Positions 16,320 to 24,713 of a stretch of DNA of 64,000 nt are shown here, in pieces (the stretch's first letter is position 1; every line of letters begins with the position of its first letter). The notes under the pieces were generated by a model. The model had not been told where the DNA came from and did no database searches. It was given only the letters and a program-made list of their open reading frames with translations. Source of the DNA: Arminella tubonensis (lineage in GTDB: Bacteria > Pseudomonadota > Alphaproteobacteria > Rhizobiales > Rhizobiaceae); NCBI RefSeq assembly GCF_003240585.1, contig NZ_PCDP01000001.1, positions 372,001 through 436,000 of the forward strand, given 5' to 3'. The translations under genes and the position numbers were made by a program.

Positions 16320-16433
16320 CTCACCCTTGATGGGGGAGGTCGCAGCGGAGCTACGGATGGGGGTGATAGTTGGGTGCCTGAGGCGATCACCACACCCCGG
16401 CACTGCGTGCCGACCCTCCCCCTCAAGGGGAGG
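16320..16433. repeat. Palindromic intergenic repeat, element 3
   Basis: Left arm CTCACCCTTGATGGGGGAGG and right arm CCTCCCCCTCAAGGGGAGG are near reverse complements about 75 bp apart. An internal CGGCACTGCGTGCCG hairpin is also present. With elements 1 and 2 it fills the whole gap between iolE and iolB and stops about 7 bp before the iolB ribosome-binding site. Confidence 0.65.
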
Positions 16434-16458
16434 ATGAACGTCAACATGGAGACAACCG

Positions 16459-17256
16459 ATGCCGAACCTTAAAGTCAAACCGACGGGGACAAACGGCCGA
16501 GTAACGCATGTCACCCCCGAGAGTGCCGGATGGACCTATGTCGGCTTCGACCTGCATCGGCTGAAGCCGGGACAATCCGCGTCGGGTGAGACCGGTGAGC
16601 GCGAGGTTTGCCTTGTCTGGGTGAGTGGCAAGGGGAAAGCCAAGGCGGGCAGCAAGGATTTCGGTACGCTGGGCGAGCGGATGAGCCCGTTCGATGGTGC
16701 TCCGCATGCGCTTTATATCCCGGCTGGATCGAACTGGTCGGTCACGGCCGAGACCGATCTCGAGTTAGGTGTCTGCTCGGCGCCCGGAGGTGGAAACCAT
16801 GAGGCTCGCGCCATTCCGCCGGGCACGCATCCGCCGCTGACCCGCGGCAAGGGCACGAATGTCCGCCACGTCAACAACATCATGCCGGAAGACGATGGTG
16901 CTGCGCATTCGCTGCTGGTGGTCGAGGTGATCACGCCCGGCGGGCATACGTCTTCGTATCCGCCGCACAAGCATGACCAGGACGATTTGCCGAACGAGAG
17001 CTTTCTTGAGGAGACCTACTACCACCGTCTCAACCCGCCGCAGGGTTTCGCCTTCCAGCGCGTCTATACGGATGATCGTTCGCTCGACGAGGCTATGGCA
17101 GTCGAGGACGGCGACGTGACGATGGTGCCCAAGGGATATCACCCCTGCGCTGCCTGCCACGGCTACGATCTCTACTATCTGAACGTCATGGCTGGGCCGA
17201 AGCGCGTCTGGAAGTTCTACAATGCGCCTGAGCATGAGTGGCTGCTAAAGGCCTGA
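16459..17256 (+). CDS. iolB: 5-deoxy-glucuronate isomerase
   Basis: A 265-residue double cupin (KduI/IolB family) enzyme converting 5-deoxy-glucuronate to 5-dehydro-2-deoxy-gluconate, the substrate of IolC. Motifs are GWTYVGFDLHRLKPGQS near the N-terminus, TNVRHVNNIMPED, YPPHKHDQDDLPNESFLEET with metal-binding His/Glu near residue 165, and GYHPCAACHGYDLYYLNVMA near the C-terminus. GGAG lies 9 bp before ATG. It is the final gene of the iol cluster and is followed by a strong hairpin; repeats separate it from iolE, so its transcript may be processed there. Confidence 0.95.
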   Translation: MPNLKVKPTGTNGRVTHVTPESAGWTYVGFDLHRLKPGQSASGETGEREVCLVWVSGKGKAKAGSKDFGTLGERMSPFDGAPHALYIPAGSNWSVTAETDLELGVCSAPGGGNHEARAIPPGTHPPLTRGKGTNVRHVNNIMPEDDGAAHSLLVVEVITPGGHTSSYPPHKHDQDDLPNESFLEETYYHRLNPPQGFAFQRVYTDDRSLDEAMAVEDGDVTMVPKGYHPCAACHGYDLYYLNVMAGPKRVWKFYNAPEHEWLLKA

Positions 17257-17276
17257 TTATCAGGAATTGCCGGATT

Positions 17277-17306
17277 GAGAGCCGGGCGTGCAACCGCCCG
17301 GCTCTC
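17277..17306. terminator. Hairpin at the end of the iol operon
   Basis: Perfect 12-bp inverted repeat (GAGAGCCGGGCG / CGCCCGGCTCTC) with loop TGCAAC, placed between the convergent iolB and MATE genes. No long T-run follows on either strand, so termination efficiency is uncertain, but the position suits a shared bidirectional terminator. Confidence 0.65.
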
Positions 17307-17312
17307 GTGTGT

Positions 17313-18677
17313 TCAGCCTGGCAGAAGTCCGTACCGCCAGCCGCGCCGCCGGGCATTCTGCGACAGCACCAGCAGCGCAAGCAGGCACATGCCACCCTCC
17401 GCGGCGATCGAGACCATCCAGATGCCGGTCTCGCCGAAAGCATAGGGCAACAGAAATGTCAGCGGCAGCACGAAGAGATAAGGCCGCGCCAGTCCGAAAG
17501 CGCCGGCTCGGAGAGGGTCGCCGAGCGCCTGGAAATATCCAGACAGGACGATCATCTGCCCGAAGAGGAAATATGACGCCACCATCCAAGGCAGGATACG
17601 CGTGGTCGCGGCGATGATTTGCGGATCGGCAACGAAGATGCCTCCCAGGTGGCCCGCCAGCAATTCGACAACGATTTCCACCATCGCGCAATAGATGAGC
17701 GCCGACAGCAACGCGATCTGAAGACTGCGGCCAACGCGCTGCGTCAGGCCTGCGCCGTAGTTATTGCCGCAAATCGTCTGAAAAGCGATGTTGATCCCGA
17801 GCAGCGGCAGATAGGCGAAGGTCATGATCCGCGTGATGATGCCGTAGGCGCCGACTGTCGCGACGTAGTTCGAGGCGTCCCAGATGGACAGATTGTAGAT
17901 GACTGCAGCCGAACTCAGCGACATGCCGATGAAGCCGAGGCTCATCGGTGCACCGAGCGAGAGGATTCTCGGCCAGTCGGAGATGGGGAAGCGCAGCCAT
18001 GGCCGAAGCGCCTCAACATTGCGCCACCGATAGAACAGGATCGCGATCAGGCAAATGAATTGCGCCAAGACAGAACCGGCAGCGGAGCCGATGACGCCCC
18101 AGTGCGCAACAGCCATCAAGAGCCAATTCGCCAGGATATTCAGCAGCGACGAGGCGATAGTCACCAACGCCATGAAGCCGATCCTGCCCTCGCATCGCAA
18201 GGCGTCGACGTTCAGCGAGAGAAAGAAGGCGACCGGCGCGAAGGCGATCGTGACCGCCATGAAGGATCGGGCGTTGGTCGCGACATCAACCGCACCTTCC
18301 GCCGCCGCATCGATGATGCGGGCGCCAGCAAGCCAGTAGAGCGCGTAGAGCAGCAGGACCAATCCGATAGCCAGCGCATTGGCGGCCGCAAAAGTCTGCC
18401 TTGCGCCCTCGCGATCGCCGGCCCCGAGTTTCCGGGCAAGGATGCTGGCCATTCCGTTCGATACCAGCGCTTGGAGGGCGATCAGCATCATCAAACCGGG
18501 AAAGATCAGCGTGACGGCAGACAAGGCCGCCGGGCCGACATAGGCGCCGAGAAAATAGGCGTCGACGACAACAAAGAGGCCGTTGATGGTGGTGATGAGG
18601 ACGATCGGTGCTGCAGTCCTTGCGAAGACACCGGGGAGCCATCCGGTCAGGAAGATATTGTCTCTATTATTTTTCAT
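17313..18677 (-). CDS. MATE family efflux transporter
   Basis: A 454-residue inner-membrane protein with about 12 predicted hydrophobic segments in two homologous halves. MATE features include TAAPIVLITTINGLFVVVDA near the N-terminus, the ALSAVTLIFPGLMML segment and the second-half repeat LSLGAPMSLGFIGMSLSSA. MATE proteins export cationic drugs or metabolites using Na+ or H+. The start at MKNNRDN was preferred because the frame extends 44 residues further upstream with no membrane or family features and overlaps the neighbouring gene. It lies 67 bp downstream of a Glyoxalase_8-type gene on the same strand; co-transcription is possible. Confidence 0.88.
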   Translation of the reverse strand: MKNNRDNIFLTGWLPGVFARTAAPIVLITTINGLFVVVDAYFLGAYVGPAALSAVTLIFPGLMMLIALQALVSNGMASILARKLGAGDREGARQTFAAANALAIGLVLLLYALYWLAGARIIDAAAEGAVDVATNARSFMAVTIAFAPVAFFLSLNVDALRCEGRIGFMALVTIASSLLNILANWLLMAVAHWGVIGSAAGSVLAQFICLIAILFYRWRNVEALRPWLRFPISDWPRILSLGAPMSLGFIGMSLSSAAVIYNLSIWDASNYVATVGAYGIITRIMTFAYLPLLGINIAFQTICGNNYGAGLTQRVGRSLQIALLSALIYCAMVEIVVELLAGHLGGIFVADPQIIAATTRILPWMVASYFLFGQMIVLSGYFQALGDPLRAGAFGLARPYLFVLPLTFLLPYAFGETGIWMVSIAAEGGMCLLALLVLSQNARRRGWRYGLLPG

Positions 18678-18744
18678 AGCAAACCCATGGCAAAAGCCAG
18701 CCGCACCAGGCGACCGAGATGAAACGTCGAGGAAATCGGGAGCC

Positions 18745-19185
18745 CTAGATGGCCAGCACCAGATGCGGCAGTCCGTTCGAGGTCTTTCGGGGCGAGATGC
18801 CCTTGGCATCTACCTGCGCGCGGATGCGGTGGCGCAGGGCGGAAAAGCTGTCGAAAGTGACGACGTCCACCGGCTTGTCGAACTGGATTGCGATGTTGAA
18901 GAGATTGCCGCCCGGTAGCGCGGCCAGCGATAGCACCCTGCCCTCGAAATCCTGGTTCAGATAGCGGCCGGAGACTTTGCTGCCGACCGCAAAGGGTAGC
19001 ACGCGCTCAGGGAGCTCACGCAGCACGCGGGCTGAAAGCGTGTTCCAGTCTCGGGCGCCGTGCTGCTGGGCAAGGAGTTCGAGTGCGGCGCCGTGCGCAA
19101 TGGGAGTGCCGCGATCGGCCATCGCCTGACGCAGACGCTTGGCCTGTTGTTTCAATTCGTCAATCGTCGGGAGCGACGTCGTCAT
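18745..19185 (-). CDS. Glyoxalase_8-type (glyoxalase superfamily-related) small protein
   Basis: A 146-residue protein. The first 65 residues carry the pattern LKQQAKRLRQAMADRG followed by HGAALELLAQQHGARDWNTL, which I recognise as the Glyoxalase_8/'glyoxalase superfamily protein' N-terminal module usually found on toxin- or antibiotic-related proteins. The second half (SGRYLNQDFEGRVLSLAALP, then IAIQFDKPVDVV) is a small beta domain with no obvious active site. No glyoxalase metal ligands are visible, so enzymatic activity is doubtful. Function unknown. Confidence 0.75.
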   Translation of the reverse strand: MTTSLPTIDELKQQAKRLRQAMADRGTPIAHGAALELLAQQHGARDWNTLSARVLRELPERVLPFAVGSKVSGRYLNQDFEGRVLSLAALPGGNLFNIAIQFDKPVDVVTFDSFSALRHRIRAQVDAKGISPRKTSNGLPHLVLAI

Positions 19186-19514
19186 GATAAAGCCTTTCAG
19201 GAAGGCATGCTTTCAGACCGGAATTAGGGTGCTCGCATTGCCTTCAGTCAGCATGCACTGATTGGGCTTCATAACCGACGTAAGGGCTTCACCAAGAGCT
19301 TTTGGCTCGCGAGCGGCAGGCGCCTCGACCGATCCGTGATATGCGCGATGGGCCGGTCATTGTCAAGGACGGCAGAATCGTCCCTGAAATGCCCAAATTA
19401 GAAGCGCCTGAGTGATTTTTGCACATGTTTGTTGGCGTTTAAGCGAATGGATTCAACATTCATCAACGGTCAAATATTATTCTGGAACAGTAGATTAAAA
19501 CAGCGGAGGGCAAC
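19186..19514. other. Intergenic region without visible gene
   Basis: 329 bp between divergent genes. It should contain promoters for the Glyoxalase_8-type gene and for the PilZ-like gene. The part next to the PilZ-like gene (19430-19500) is AT-rich. I see no strong promoter hexamers, RNA gene or repeat. Confidence 0.5.
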
Positions 19515-19865
19515 ATGCCCCTTCAGACGCACCTTGATATGCAACACCCCGAACCCGACCGCGCGCTCGAGGAATTTGTCGTCGACCGCCCCGGCAGCAT
19601 CATTTTCGTCGGCCATCATCTCAGCACCGGGACGCAAGTTCGCTGCCTGATCAGAACGATCTCGCTCGGTGGGGCAGTTCTCGAGATCGGCGAGGGCCTT
19701 GAGGTACCGAACAACTTCTTCCTTGAAATTCTCGGCATCCATGACGAGATCGGCTGCACGCTGGTCAAGCGCGAGGGCAGTGCGGTTACCGTCGGCTTCA
19801 ACATGCTGATCGACCCGGAATTTCTGCATCACGTCATCCGGCTGAATTTCGAAGCCAGCCAGTAG
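19515..19865 (+). CDS. PilZ-like domain protein
   Basis: A 116-residue single-domain protein. Residues about 20-110 fit the PilZ beta-barrel pattern: RCLIRTISLGGAVLEIGEG (the [D/N]xSxxG motif with the acidic residue replaced), FLEILGIHDEIGCTLVKREG and VGFNMLIDPEFLHHVIR near the end. The N-terminal RxxxR c-di-GMP-binding motif is not evident, so it may be a PilZ fold that no longer binds c-di-GMP. GGAGG lies upstream of ATG. It resembles a second PilZ-like gene 1.2 kb away. Confidence 0.75.
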   Translation: MPLQTHLDMQHPEPDRALEEFVVDRPGSIIFVGHHLSTGTQVRCLIRTISLGGAVLEIGEGLEVPNNFFLEILGIHDEIGCTLVKREGSAVTVGFNMLIDPEFLHHVIRLNFEASQ

Positions 19866-19866
19866 A

Positions 19867-19894
19867 AGGCCGCGACTCCTGCGAATCGCGGCCT
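19867..19894. terminator. Hairpin downstream of PilZ-like gene
   Basis: 9-bp perfect stem AGGCCGCGA / TCGCGGCCT with a 10-nt loop, between the convergent PilZ-like and host-attachment genes. No clear T-run follows. Confidence 0.5.
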
Positions 19895-19918
19895 CCGATC
19901 CAACACCTATTCGTCGGT

Positions 19919-20365
19919 CTACGCGGCCAGATGCCGTTCAATCTGGTCGATCGGAATGTTGGTCAAATCCTTGGCGAGTTCGGACGTGATCGCGGCCTGC
20001 GCATCGGCACTCAGGTTCGGCCGGAGCTTGCCGAGCGCTTTCGGCGGCGCCACCAGAACTATGCGTCTGGCGTTCTTCTCATGGACGAGCTCATCCAGCT
20101 TGATGGCGACCTGCTTCAGAAAAGCATCTTCCGCCTGATCGTGCCATGTGGTTTCCTCGACCGCACTGCCGCCAGCGCCATCGGCCTGGTGCGATCGCCC
20201 CGGCTTGCCCGCGCCGATGTCGCGATCGGCCTCGTTCGGCTGTAACAGGGTTTCGTGAACTTGCAGGTTCATGTGCTGGTTGTCGCCCGCATTCTGCAGG
20301 ATCAGCGCCTTGGCGCCGTCGCAGACAACCACCCATGACTCCCACGGAACCTTGATATCGCTCAT
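19919..20365 (-). CDS. Host attachment family protein (baeRF-like)
   Basis: A 148-residue cytosolic protein of the Host_attach family, related to eRF1-like baeRF proteins. The N-terminus WESWVVVCDGAKALILQNAG and the later NARRIVLVAPPKALGKLRPN and AAITSELAKDLTNIPIDQIE segments are typical. Despite the family name its biochemical role is unsettled; links to ribosome rescue have been proposed for relatives. The start at MSDIKVPWE is supported by GAGGAA 7 bp upstream; the reading frame is open far beyond it without family resemblance. Confidence 0.82.
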   Translation of the reverse strand: MSDIKVPWESWVVVCDGAKALILQNAGDNQHMNLQVHETLLQPNEADRDIGAGKPGRSHQADGAGGSAVEETTWHDQAEDAFLKQVAIKLDELVHEKNARRIVLVAPPKALGKLRPNLSADAQAAITSELAKDLTNIPIDQIERHLAA

Positions 20366-20527
20366 TATTTTTTCCTCATACTTCTCGTTCGGCACATGAA
20401 GCGCCCATGTGCCATCGACGAGAGGAAACGCCCGAGGCAACAAAGGGTTCGAACAAATCGAGAATTGGAGGCGCGAAACAATCCGACGATCATTTTCGTT
20501 CGTAACAATCTGAAAAGGAGCCCATTG

Positions 20528-20932
20528 ATGATCAAGACCGCCCTCACCGCTTATGCCGGTTCGTTCGCCACGTTGCTGGTGCTGGATGCGATCTGGCTCG
20601 GATTGGTCGCCCGGACATTCTATCGCGACCAGCTGGGGGAGCTGATGCTGCCGCAGCCCGATCTGGCGGTGGGGGCTGCCTTCTACATCTTCTTCACCGT
20701 CGCCGTGGTCGTGCTCGCGGTCATGCCGGGCTTGGCGGCCGCGTCGGTCGGAAAAGCGCTGCTTTACGGCGCCGTCCTCGGGCTTGCCGCCTACGGCACC
20801 TACGATATCACCAACCTCTCCACCCTTAGGAACTGGCCGCTCCTGATGAGCGCCGTCGACATGGCCTGGGGCACGGTCATCACGGCGGCGGCGGCGGGCG
20901 GAGGATATGCGGTCGCGCGCTATTTCGGTTGA
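20528..20932 (+). CDS. DUF2177 family membrane protein
   Basis: A 134-residue protein with four predicted membrane helices: ALTAYAGSFATLLVLDAIWL, a second after GAAFYIFFTVAVVVLAVMPG, a third around LLYGAVLGLAAYGTYDITNL and a fourth near the C-terminus. The LDAIWLG and YGTYDITNLSTLRNWP motifs identify DUF2177. Function is unknown; located in the inner membrane. AAGGAG lies 7 bp before ATG. It diverges from the host-attachment gene. Confidence 0.85.
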   Translation: MIKTALTAYAGSFATLLVLDAIWLGLVARTFYRDQLGELMLPQPDLAVGAAFYIFFTVAVVVLAVMPGLAAASVGKALLYGAVLGLAAYGTYDITNLSTLRNWPLLMSAVDMAWGTVITAAAAGGGYAVARYFG

Positions 20933-21080
20933 ATTCCGGCTCAGCTGATGCCGACCGGTCGCAAAGAGCGTGATCGCTAGAATTTTAATATTACAATTGA
21001 CGAAAGCACAAATGCTTCGTGCAAGGCTTATGCTGCATAAGACCGAGATAAATTTGGTCGTGCAGAGCCGGGGAACGTCG

Positions 21081-21470
21081 ATGCTGAACGCAACGCATCT
21101 TGCGAAGGTCAAATCGGAAGTCTACGAACGACAATATGAGCGCTTTTACGTGCAGCGTCCGGCACGTCTGGTCGCCGTTCGTCCATGCCTGACAGGCGTT
21201 TCGATGCGCAGCGCCGAAATCATCGATATTTCCCAAGGCGGCGCCAGCTTCCTTGTCGGTACGACGATCGGTCTGCCGCTTCATTATTATCTCAATATCC
21301 TTGGCCTTGCCTATCGCATCGGCTGCGCCGAGGTTTACCGGACCAACGAAAACCGGGTCGGTGTCAAATTCATCAATCTGCTGACACCCGAGACATTGCG
21401 GCTGGTCGTACGTGCCGACTTCATGATCGGCAACGCGGAAGCCAACGCCGCCCGCAAGATGCGCCGCTAA
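21081..21470 (+). CDS. PilZ domain protein
   Basis: A 129-residue (from the chosen ATG) protein with a PilZ fold. RFYVQRPARLVAVRP near residue 20 offers the arginines of the first c-di-GMP motif in a slightly altered spacing, and IIDISQGGASFLVG near residue 50 is a full DxSxGG motif. LNILGLAYRIGCAEVYRTNE and VGVKFINLL follow. It may therefore bind c-di-GMP. Two further in-frame ATGs exist 51 and 69 bases upstream; the start is uncertain. Its layout parallels the PilZ-like protein at 19.5 kb. Confidence 0.75.
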   Translation: MLNATHLAKVKSEVYERQYERFYVQRPARLVAVRPCLTGVSMRSAEIIDISQGGASFLVGTTIGLPLHYYLNILGLAYRIGCAEVYRTNENRVGVKFINLLTPETLRLVVRADFMIGNAEANAARKMRR

Positions 21471-21564
21471 CAGCGCCCCAACAGGATCATCTACTATTGC
21501 ACCGGCTCGACAAGGGCCTATTGTGCGTGCGATTTCCAATCGCAATCCGGGATAAAACGACAGA

Positions 21565-22677
21565 ATGTCCGCTTTTTTGCGCTTCACGCCGCTGACCAGC
21601 GCCCTCCCCTCCACCGTTCCCTTCGTCGGGCCCGAAGCCTTGGAGCGCCAGCGCGGCCTCACCATCAAGGCGCGGATCGGAGCCAACGAGAACGGCTTCG
21701 GTCCCGCCCCCTCCATCATCGAGGCGATGCGCCGCGAGGCGGCCGATATCTGGAAATATAACGACCCCGAGAATTTCGCATTGAAACAGGCGCTGGCCGC
21801 ACATCTCGGCGTCAAGGCCTCGAATGTCTGTGTCGGCGAAGGCGTCGATGCACTGCTTGGCCTCATCGTCCGGATGATCGTCGAGCCGGGGACCGCCGTC
21901 GTCACGTCCCATGGCGGATATCCGACGTTCAATTTCCACGTCGTGGGGTATGGCGGCCGGTTGGTAACCGTCCCCTATGTCGAGGATCGCGAGGATCTCG
22001 ACGGATTGCTTCAGGCGGTGAAGCGCGAGGATGCTTCGCTCGTCTATTTTGCCAACCCTGATAATCCGATGGGAAGTTGGTGGGATGCGGACAAGATCGT
22101 CGCTTTTGCCAAGGCGTTGCCGGAAACCTGCATGCTGGTTCTCGACGAAGCCTACAGCGAGACCGGCCCGAAGGGTTCCACTCCCGATATCGCCGCGCTG
22201 ATCGACATGCCGAATGTCCTACGCACGCGGACATTTTCGAAAGCCTATGGCCTTGCCGGTGCGCGCGTCGGCTACGTGATCGGGGTGGCCGAGACCGTGC
22301 AGGCCTTCGACAAGGTCCGTAATCACTTCGGGATGAACCGGCTTGCGACGGTAGCGGCACTGGCGGCACTCAAGGACCAAGCCTACCTCTCAGAAGTGAT
22401 CGGGAACATTCATGCGGCGCGGGAGCGCATCGGCATGATCGCCCGCGACAAGGGACTTACGCCCCTCGCCTCCGCGACCAATTTCGTGGCGATCGACTGC
22501 GGCCGCGACGGCGTCTTTGCGCGAGCCATCGTCGATGGACTGATCGAACACGGGGTCTTCATCCGCATGCCGGGCGTTGCTCCGCTCAACCGCTGCATTC
22601 GCGTCAGCGTCGGGCCGAAAGCCGATCTCGATCTGTTCGAGGAAGCGCTGCCGAAGGTTCTGAAAGCGCTCGGCTGA
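21565..22677 (+). CDS. Histidinol-phosphate aminotransferase-like PLP enzyme
   Basis: A 370-residue class I/II aminotransferase of the HisC type. Features are IGANENGFGPAPSIIEAM near the N-terminus, GEGVDALLGLIVRM, YFANPDNPMGSW (PLP-contacting Asn), LVLDEAYSE (Asp), and RTFSKAYGLAGARVGY with the Schiff-base Lys near residue 229. The C-terminal FIRMPGVAPLNRCIRVSVG holds the substrate-carboxylate Arg. Family members transaminate histidinol phosphate or aromatic amino acids with 2-oxoglutarate. No other his gene is nearby, so this may be a paralogue acting on aromatic or other amino acids. Confidence 0.85.
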   Translation: MSAFLRFTPLTSALPSTVPFVGPEALERQRGLTIKARIGANENGFGPAPSIIEAMRREAADIWKYNDPENFALKQALAAHLGVKASNVCVGEGVDALLGLIVRMIVEPGTAVVTSHGGYPTFNFHVVGYGGRLVTVPYVEDREDLDGLLQAVKREDASLVYFANPDNPMGSWWDADKIVAFAKALPETCMLVLDEAYSETGPKGSTPDIAALIDMPNVLRTRTFSKAYGLAGARVGYVIGVAETVQAFDKVRNHFGMNRLATVAALAALKDQAYLSEVIGNIHAARERIGMIARDKGLTPLASATNFVAIDCGRDGVFARAIVDGLIEHGVFIRMPGVAPLNRCIRVSVGPKADLDLFEEALPKVLKALG

Positions 22678-22690
22678 ATACAAAAGACGA

Positions 22691-22733
22691 AGAACCGCGC
22701 CGGCATTGTATCTGCCGGTCGCGGTTCTCTTTT
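22691..22733 (+). terminator. Rho-independent terminator after the aminotransferase
   Basis: A long stem formed by AGAACCGCG with CGCGGTTCT and an inner CCGGCA/TGCCGG, followed by CTTTT on the plus strand, 13 bp after the stop codon. Confidence 0.85.
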
Positions 22734-22843
22734 CGGCATCGGCCCCTCCCCAGAGCGCCAGCCGTTCCCCCTCTTTCCGAGGTATTGTTCTTTTAGAATT
22801 TCTTGAACCGGGCGATCTGGGAGCATTTCAATGCCCCAGGGCC

Positions 22844-23110
22844 TCAGTGCATCGTCATCCATTCGCGAGCGGAGCGAAGGGCAGCAGCCAGCTGCATCTT
22901 GGTGAGCGTAGCCGCGACATCGGCGCGAAGTTCGGCGGCGCGATCGCAGCCCTTGATGGCGGCGATGTTCAGCCACTTGTGGGCGGCGATCAGGTCGATG
23001 TCGCAACCGCGGCCGGTTGCGTACATCAGACCCATTTCACAGAAGACGTCGGCGTTGTTTTCGCCACCCATGGTGGCCATTTCAGAAGTCGTCATTTCAA
23101 AGCGTGCCAT
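22844..23110 (-). CDS. SEL1-repeat-like small protein
   Basis: An 88-residue alpha-helical protein. The segment CEMGLMYATGRGCDIDLIAA through HKWLNIAAIKGCDRAAELR matches one full SEL1-like repeat. A leading helix and a trailing AREW helix complete the protein. No signal peptide. It likely mediates protein-protein contact, partner unknown. AGGGA lies 9 bp before ATG. Confidence 0.8.
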   Translation of the reverse strand: MARFEMTTSEMATMGGENNADVFCEMGLMYATGRGCDIDLIAAHKWLNIAAIKGCDRAAELRADVAATLTKMQLAAALRSAREWMTMH

Positions 23111-23494
23111 CGGTTCAATCCCTGTTTCAGCCTGTTAACGCTATCCCTGTCTTCCCGTCGGAGCCTCGCCGTCTATCGCAGCTTTTTGGCCCTTCCGGTC
23201 GGCGGGTTTGCCCCGCTCGTTTGATGGCTTCACTATCGCAGACGGCTTTCAAAAAGCGCTTAAAATGCATGATTAATTTGAGACAAACAAAGTACAAACG
23301 CTTGGTAAACTTGGGATTTTGTTAAACATCGCATCCCTTGCAAATTAAGGACTTTGGCGCGAGTTTTACGAAAAATTAGTATTTCAAAATAAACCCTTCC
23401 TTCACCACGAAATCAGCGGCATTTTGCGGAAGGACATTTTTCTCTCGATAGAACGGCTGCAAATGGGCGGTTTTCGGCGTTCCGGACGCATACG
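23111..23494. other. Intergenic region without visible gene
   Basis: About 385 bp. The portion from 23240 to 23420 is AT-rich and probably carries the promoter of the SEL1 gene. No gene, RNA or repeat is recognised. Confidence 0.5.
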
Positions 23495-23521
23495 AAAAGG
23501 CCCGGCAAGCTGCCGGGCCTT
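23495..23521 (-). terminator. Rho-independent terminator of the GST gene
   Basis: Perfect 11-bp stem AAGGCCCGGCA / TGCCGGGCCTT with a 3-nt loop; the minus strand continues with TTTTCG. It lies just downstream of the GST stop codon. Confidence 0.85.
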
Positions 23522-23548
23522 CGATGCAAATTAAAAAATTAGCGGGAA

Positions 23549-24247
23549 TTAACGGGCGCGCTGGCCGAACAGTATCTTTTGGGCTTCCTTGTCGGTTGCC
23601 AGATTGCTCTTTTCGCGCTCTTCCCTGCCGACGGCCATCCCCTTGATAACGGCCGGGCGCGCCATCAGCGTGTCGAACCAGCGCTTGAGGTTGGGGAACT
23701 CGTCGAGGTCCTGGCCCTGACGCTCATAGGAGACGACCCAGCCGACACTCGCCATGTCGGCGATCGAATTATCGCCAGCGAGGAAATCGCGGTTGGCCAG
23801 GCGCTTGTTCATGACGCCATAGAGGCGGTTGACCTCATTGGTGTAACGAGTGATGCCGTATTCGATCTTTTCGGGCGCGTAGTGGCGGAAATGGTTTGCC
23901 TGTCCAGCCATCGGTCCGAGACCGCCGACCTGCCAGAACAACCATTCCTCGACCTCTACGCGGGCGCGTTCGTCGCTTGGATAGAACTTTGAATATTTGC
24001 GGCCGAGATATTGCAGGACGGCGCCGGATTCAAAGACCGAGATCGGCGTACCGCCCGGACCGTCTGGATCGACGATTGCCGGCATGCGGTTATTCGGGGC
24101 AATCTTCAGGAACTCAGGCGTAAATTGCTCGCCCTTGCCGATGTTGACGTATTTGACCTCGTAGGGAACGCCGAGTTCCTCGAGCATGATGCTGATTTTC
24201 CAGCCGTTCGGCGTGGGCCAGTAGTGCAGTTCGATCGGTGCCGCCAT
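23549..24247 (-). CDS. Glutathione S-transferase family protein (Ure2p/YfcG-like)
   Basis: A 232-residue GST. The N-terminal thioredoxin-fold domain has YWPTPNGWKISIMLEELGVP (the TPNGWK type of nu-class/Ure2-like enzymes), NNRMPAIVD with the cis-Pro, and ISVFESGAVLQYLG (Glu-Ser glutathione-binding pair). The C-terminal helical domain contains NHFRHYAPEKIEYGITRYTN and FLAGDNSIADMASVGWV. Such proteins show disulfide-bond reductase or peroxidase activity with glutathione. The start at MAAPIEL has GGAG 9 bp upstream and was preferred over a start 33 bases earlier. Confidence 0.88.
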   Translation of the reverse strand: MAAPIELHYWPTPNGWKISIMLEELGVPYEVKYVNIGKGEQFTPEFLKIAPNNRMPAIVDPDGPGGTPISVFESGAVLQYLGRKYSKFYPSDERARVEVEEWLFWQVGGLGPMAGQANHFRHYAPEKIEYGITRYTNEVNRLYGVMNKRLANRDFLAGDNSIADMASVGWVVSYERQGQDLDEFPNLKRWFDTLMARPAVIKGMAVGREEREKSNLATDKEAQKILFGQRAR

Positions 24248-24421
24248 CCAGATAACTCCATGTTTGATGTCCGAAAACATATGAAAGCGCTCGAGGCATT
24301 CAAGCCCTGACCGCGCGGCGAAGCTGAACGCCCGATGAACCGGTGTCTCAGCGTCCGTTCAGCCGAACCATGTCAAAACCAAGGCCAGGATCGGCGATGA
24401 TCCTACTAAAGGAAAACGGAC

Positions 24422-24592
24422 ATGGTCATTCTGGCGCGGCGCTTCACCATCATTATGCTTTTTGCGACGGTGTTCGCGATCACATTTTCGGCAGCGGTGC
24501 AGCATTCGAACTCAAGCGGCGCGCAGTCGCATTTCGGTGCAAGCTTCACTTGCCTGCAATCTTCGAGCCCATATTGCTCGACGGTTCAATAA
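24422..24592 (+). CDS. Small secreted/membrane protein, function unknown
   Basis: A 56-codon frame in an otherwise empty gap. The N-terminus MVILARRFTIIMLFATVFAI followed by TFSAAVQ looks like a signal peptide or single membrane helix (two Arg, then a 14-residue hydrophobic core, then an AAV-type cleavage region). The remainder is Ser-rich with two Cys (FTCLQSSSPYCSTVQ). AAAGGA lies about 8-9 bp upstream of ATG. It is supported by structure only; I do not recognise a family. Confidence 0.5.
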   Translation: MVILARRFTIIMLFATVFAITFSAAVQHSNSSGAQSHFGASFTCLQSSSPYCSTVQ

Positions 24593-24713
24593 ATAACGGC
24601 ATCCGGACCCCGAATTCGCCTCCGCACGACCGAAAATTGCGAAAACACCACGAATATCCTGAATTCTCCGAGCCCGTCGTTTGCTTGTCAAAGACAACAT
24701 TATATAATGGCTC

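Noticed and set aside
16230-16514. Short frames in the iolE-iolB gap
   Set aside because: They are created by palindromic GC-rich repeats and have no protein-like character.
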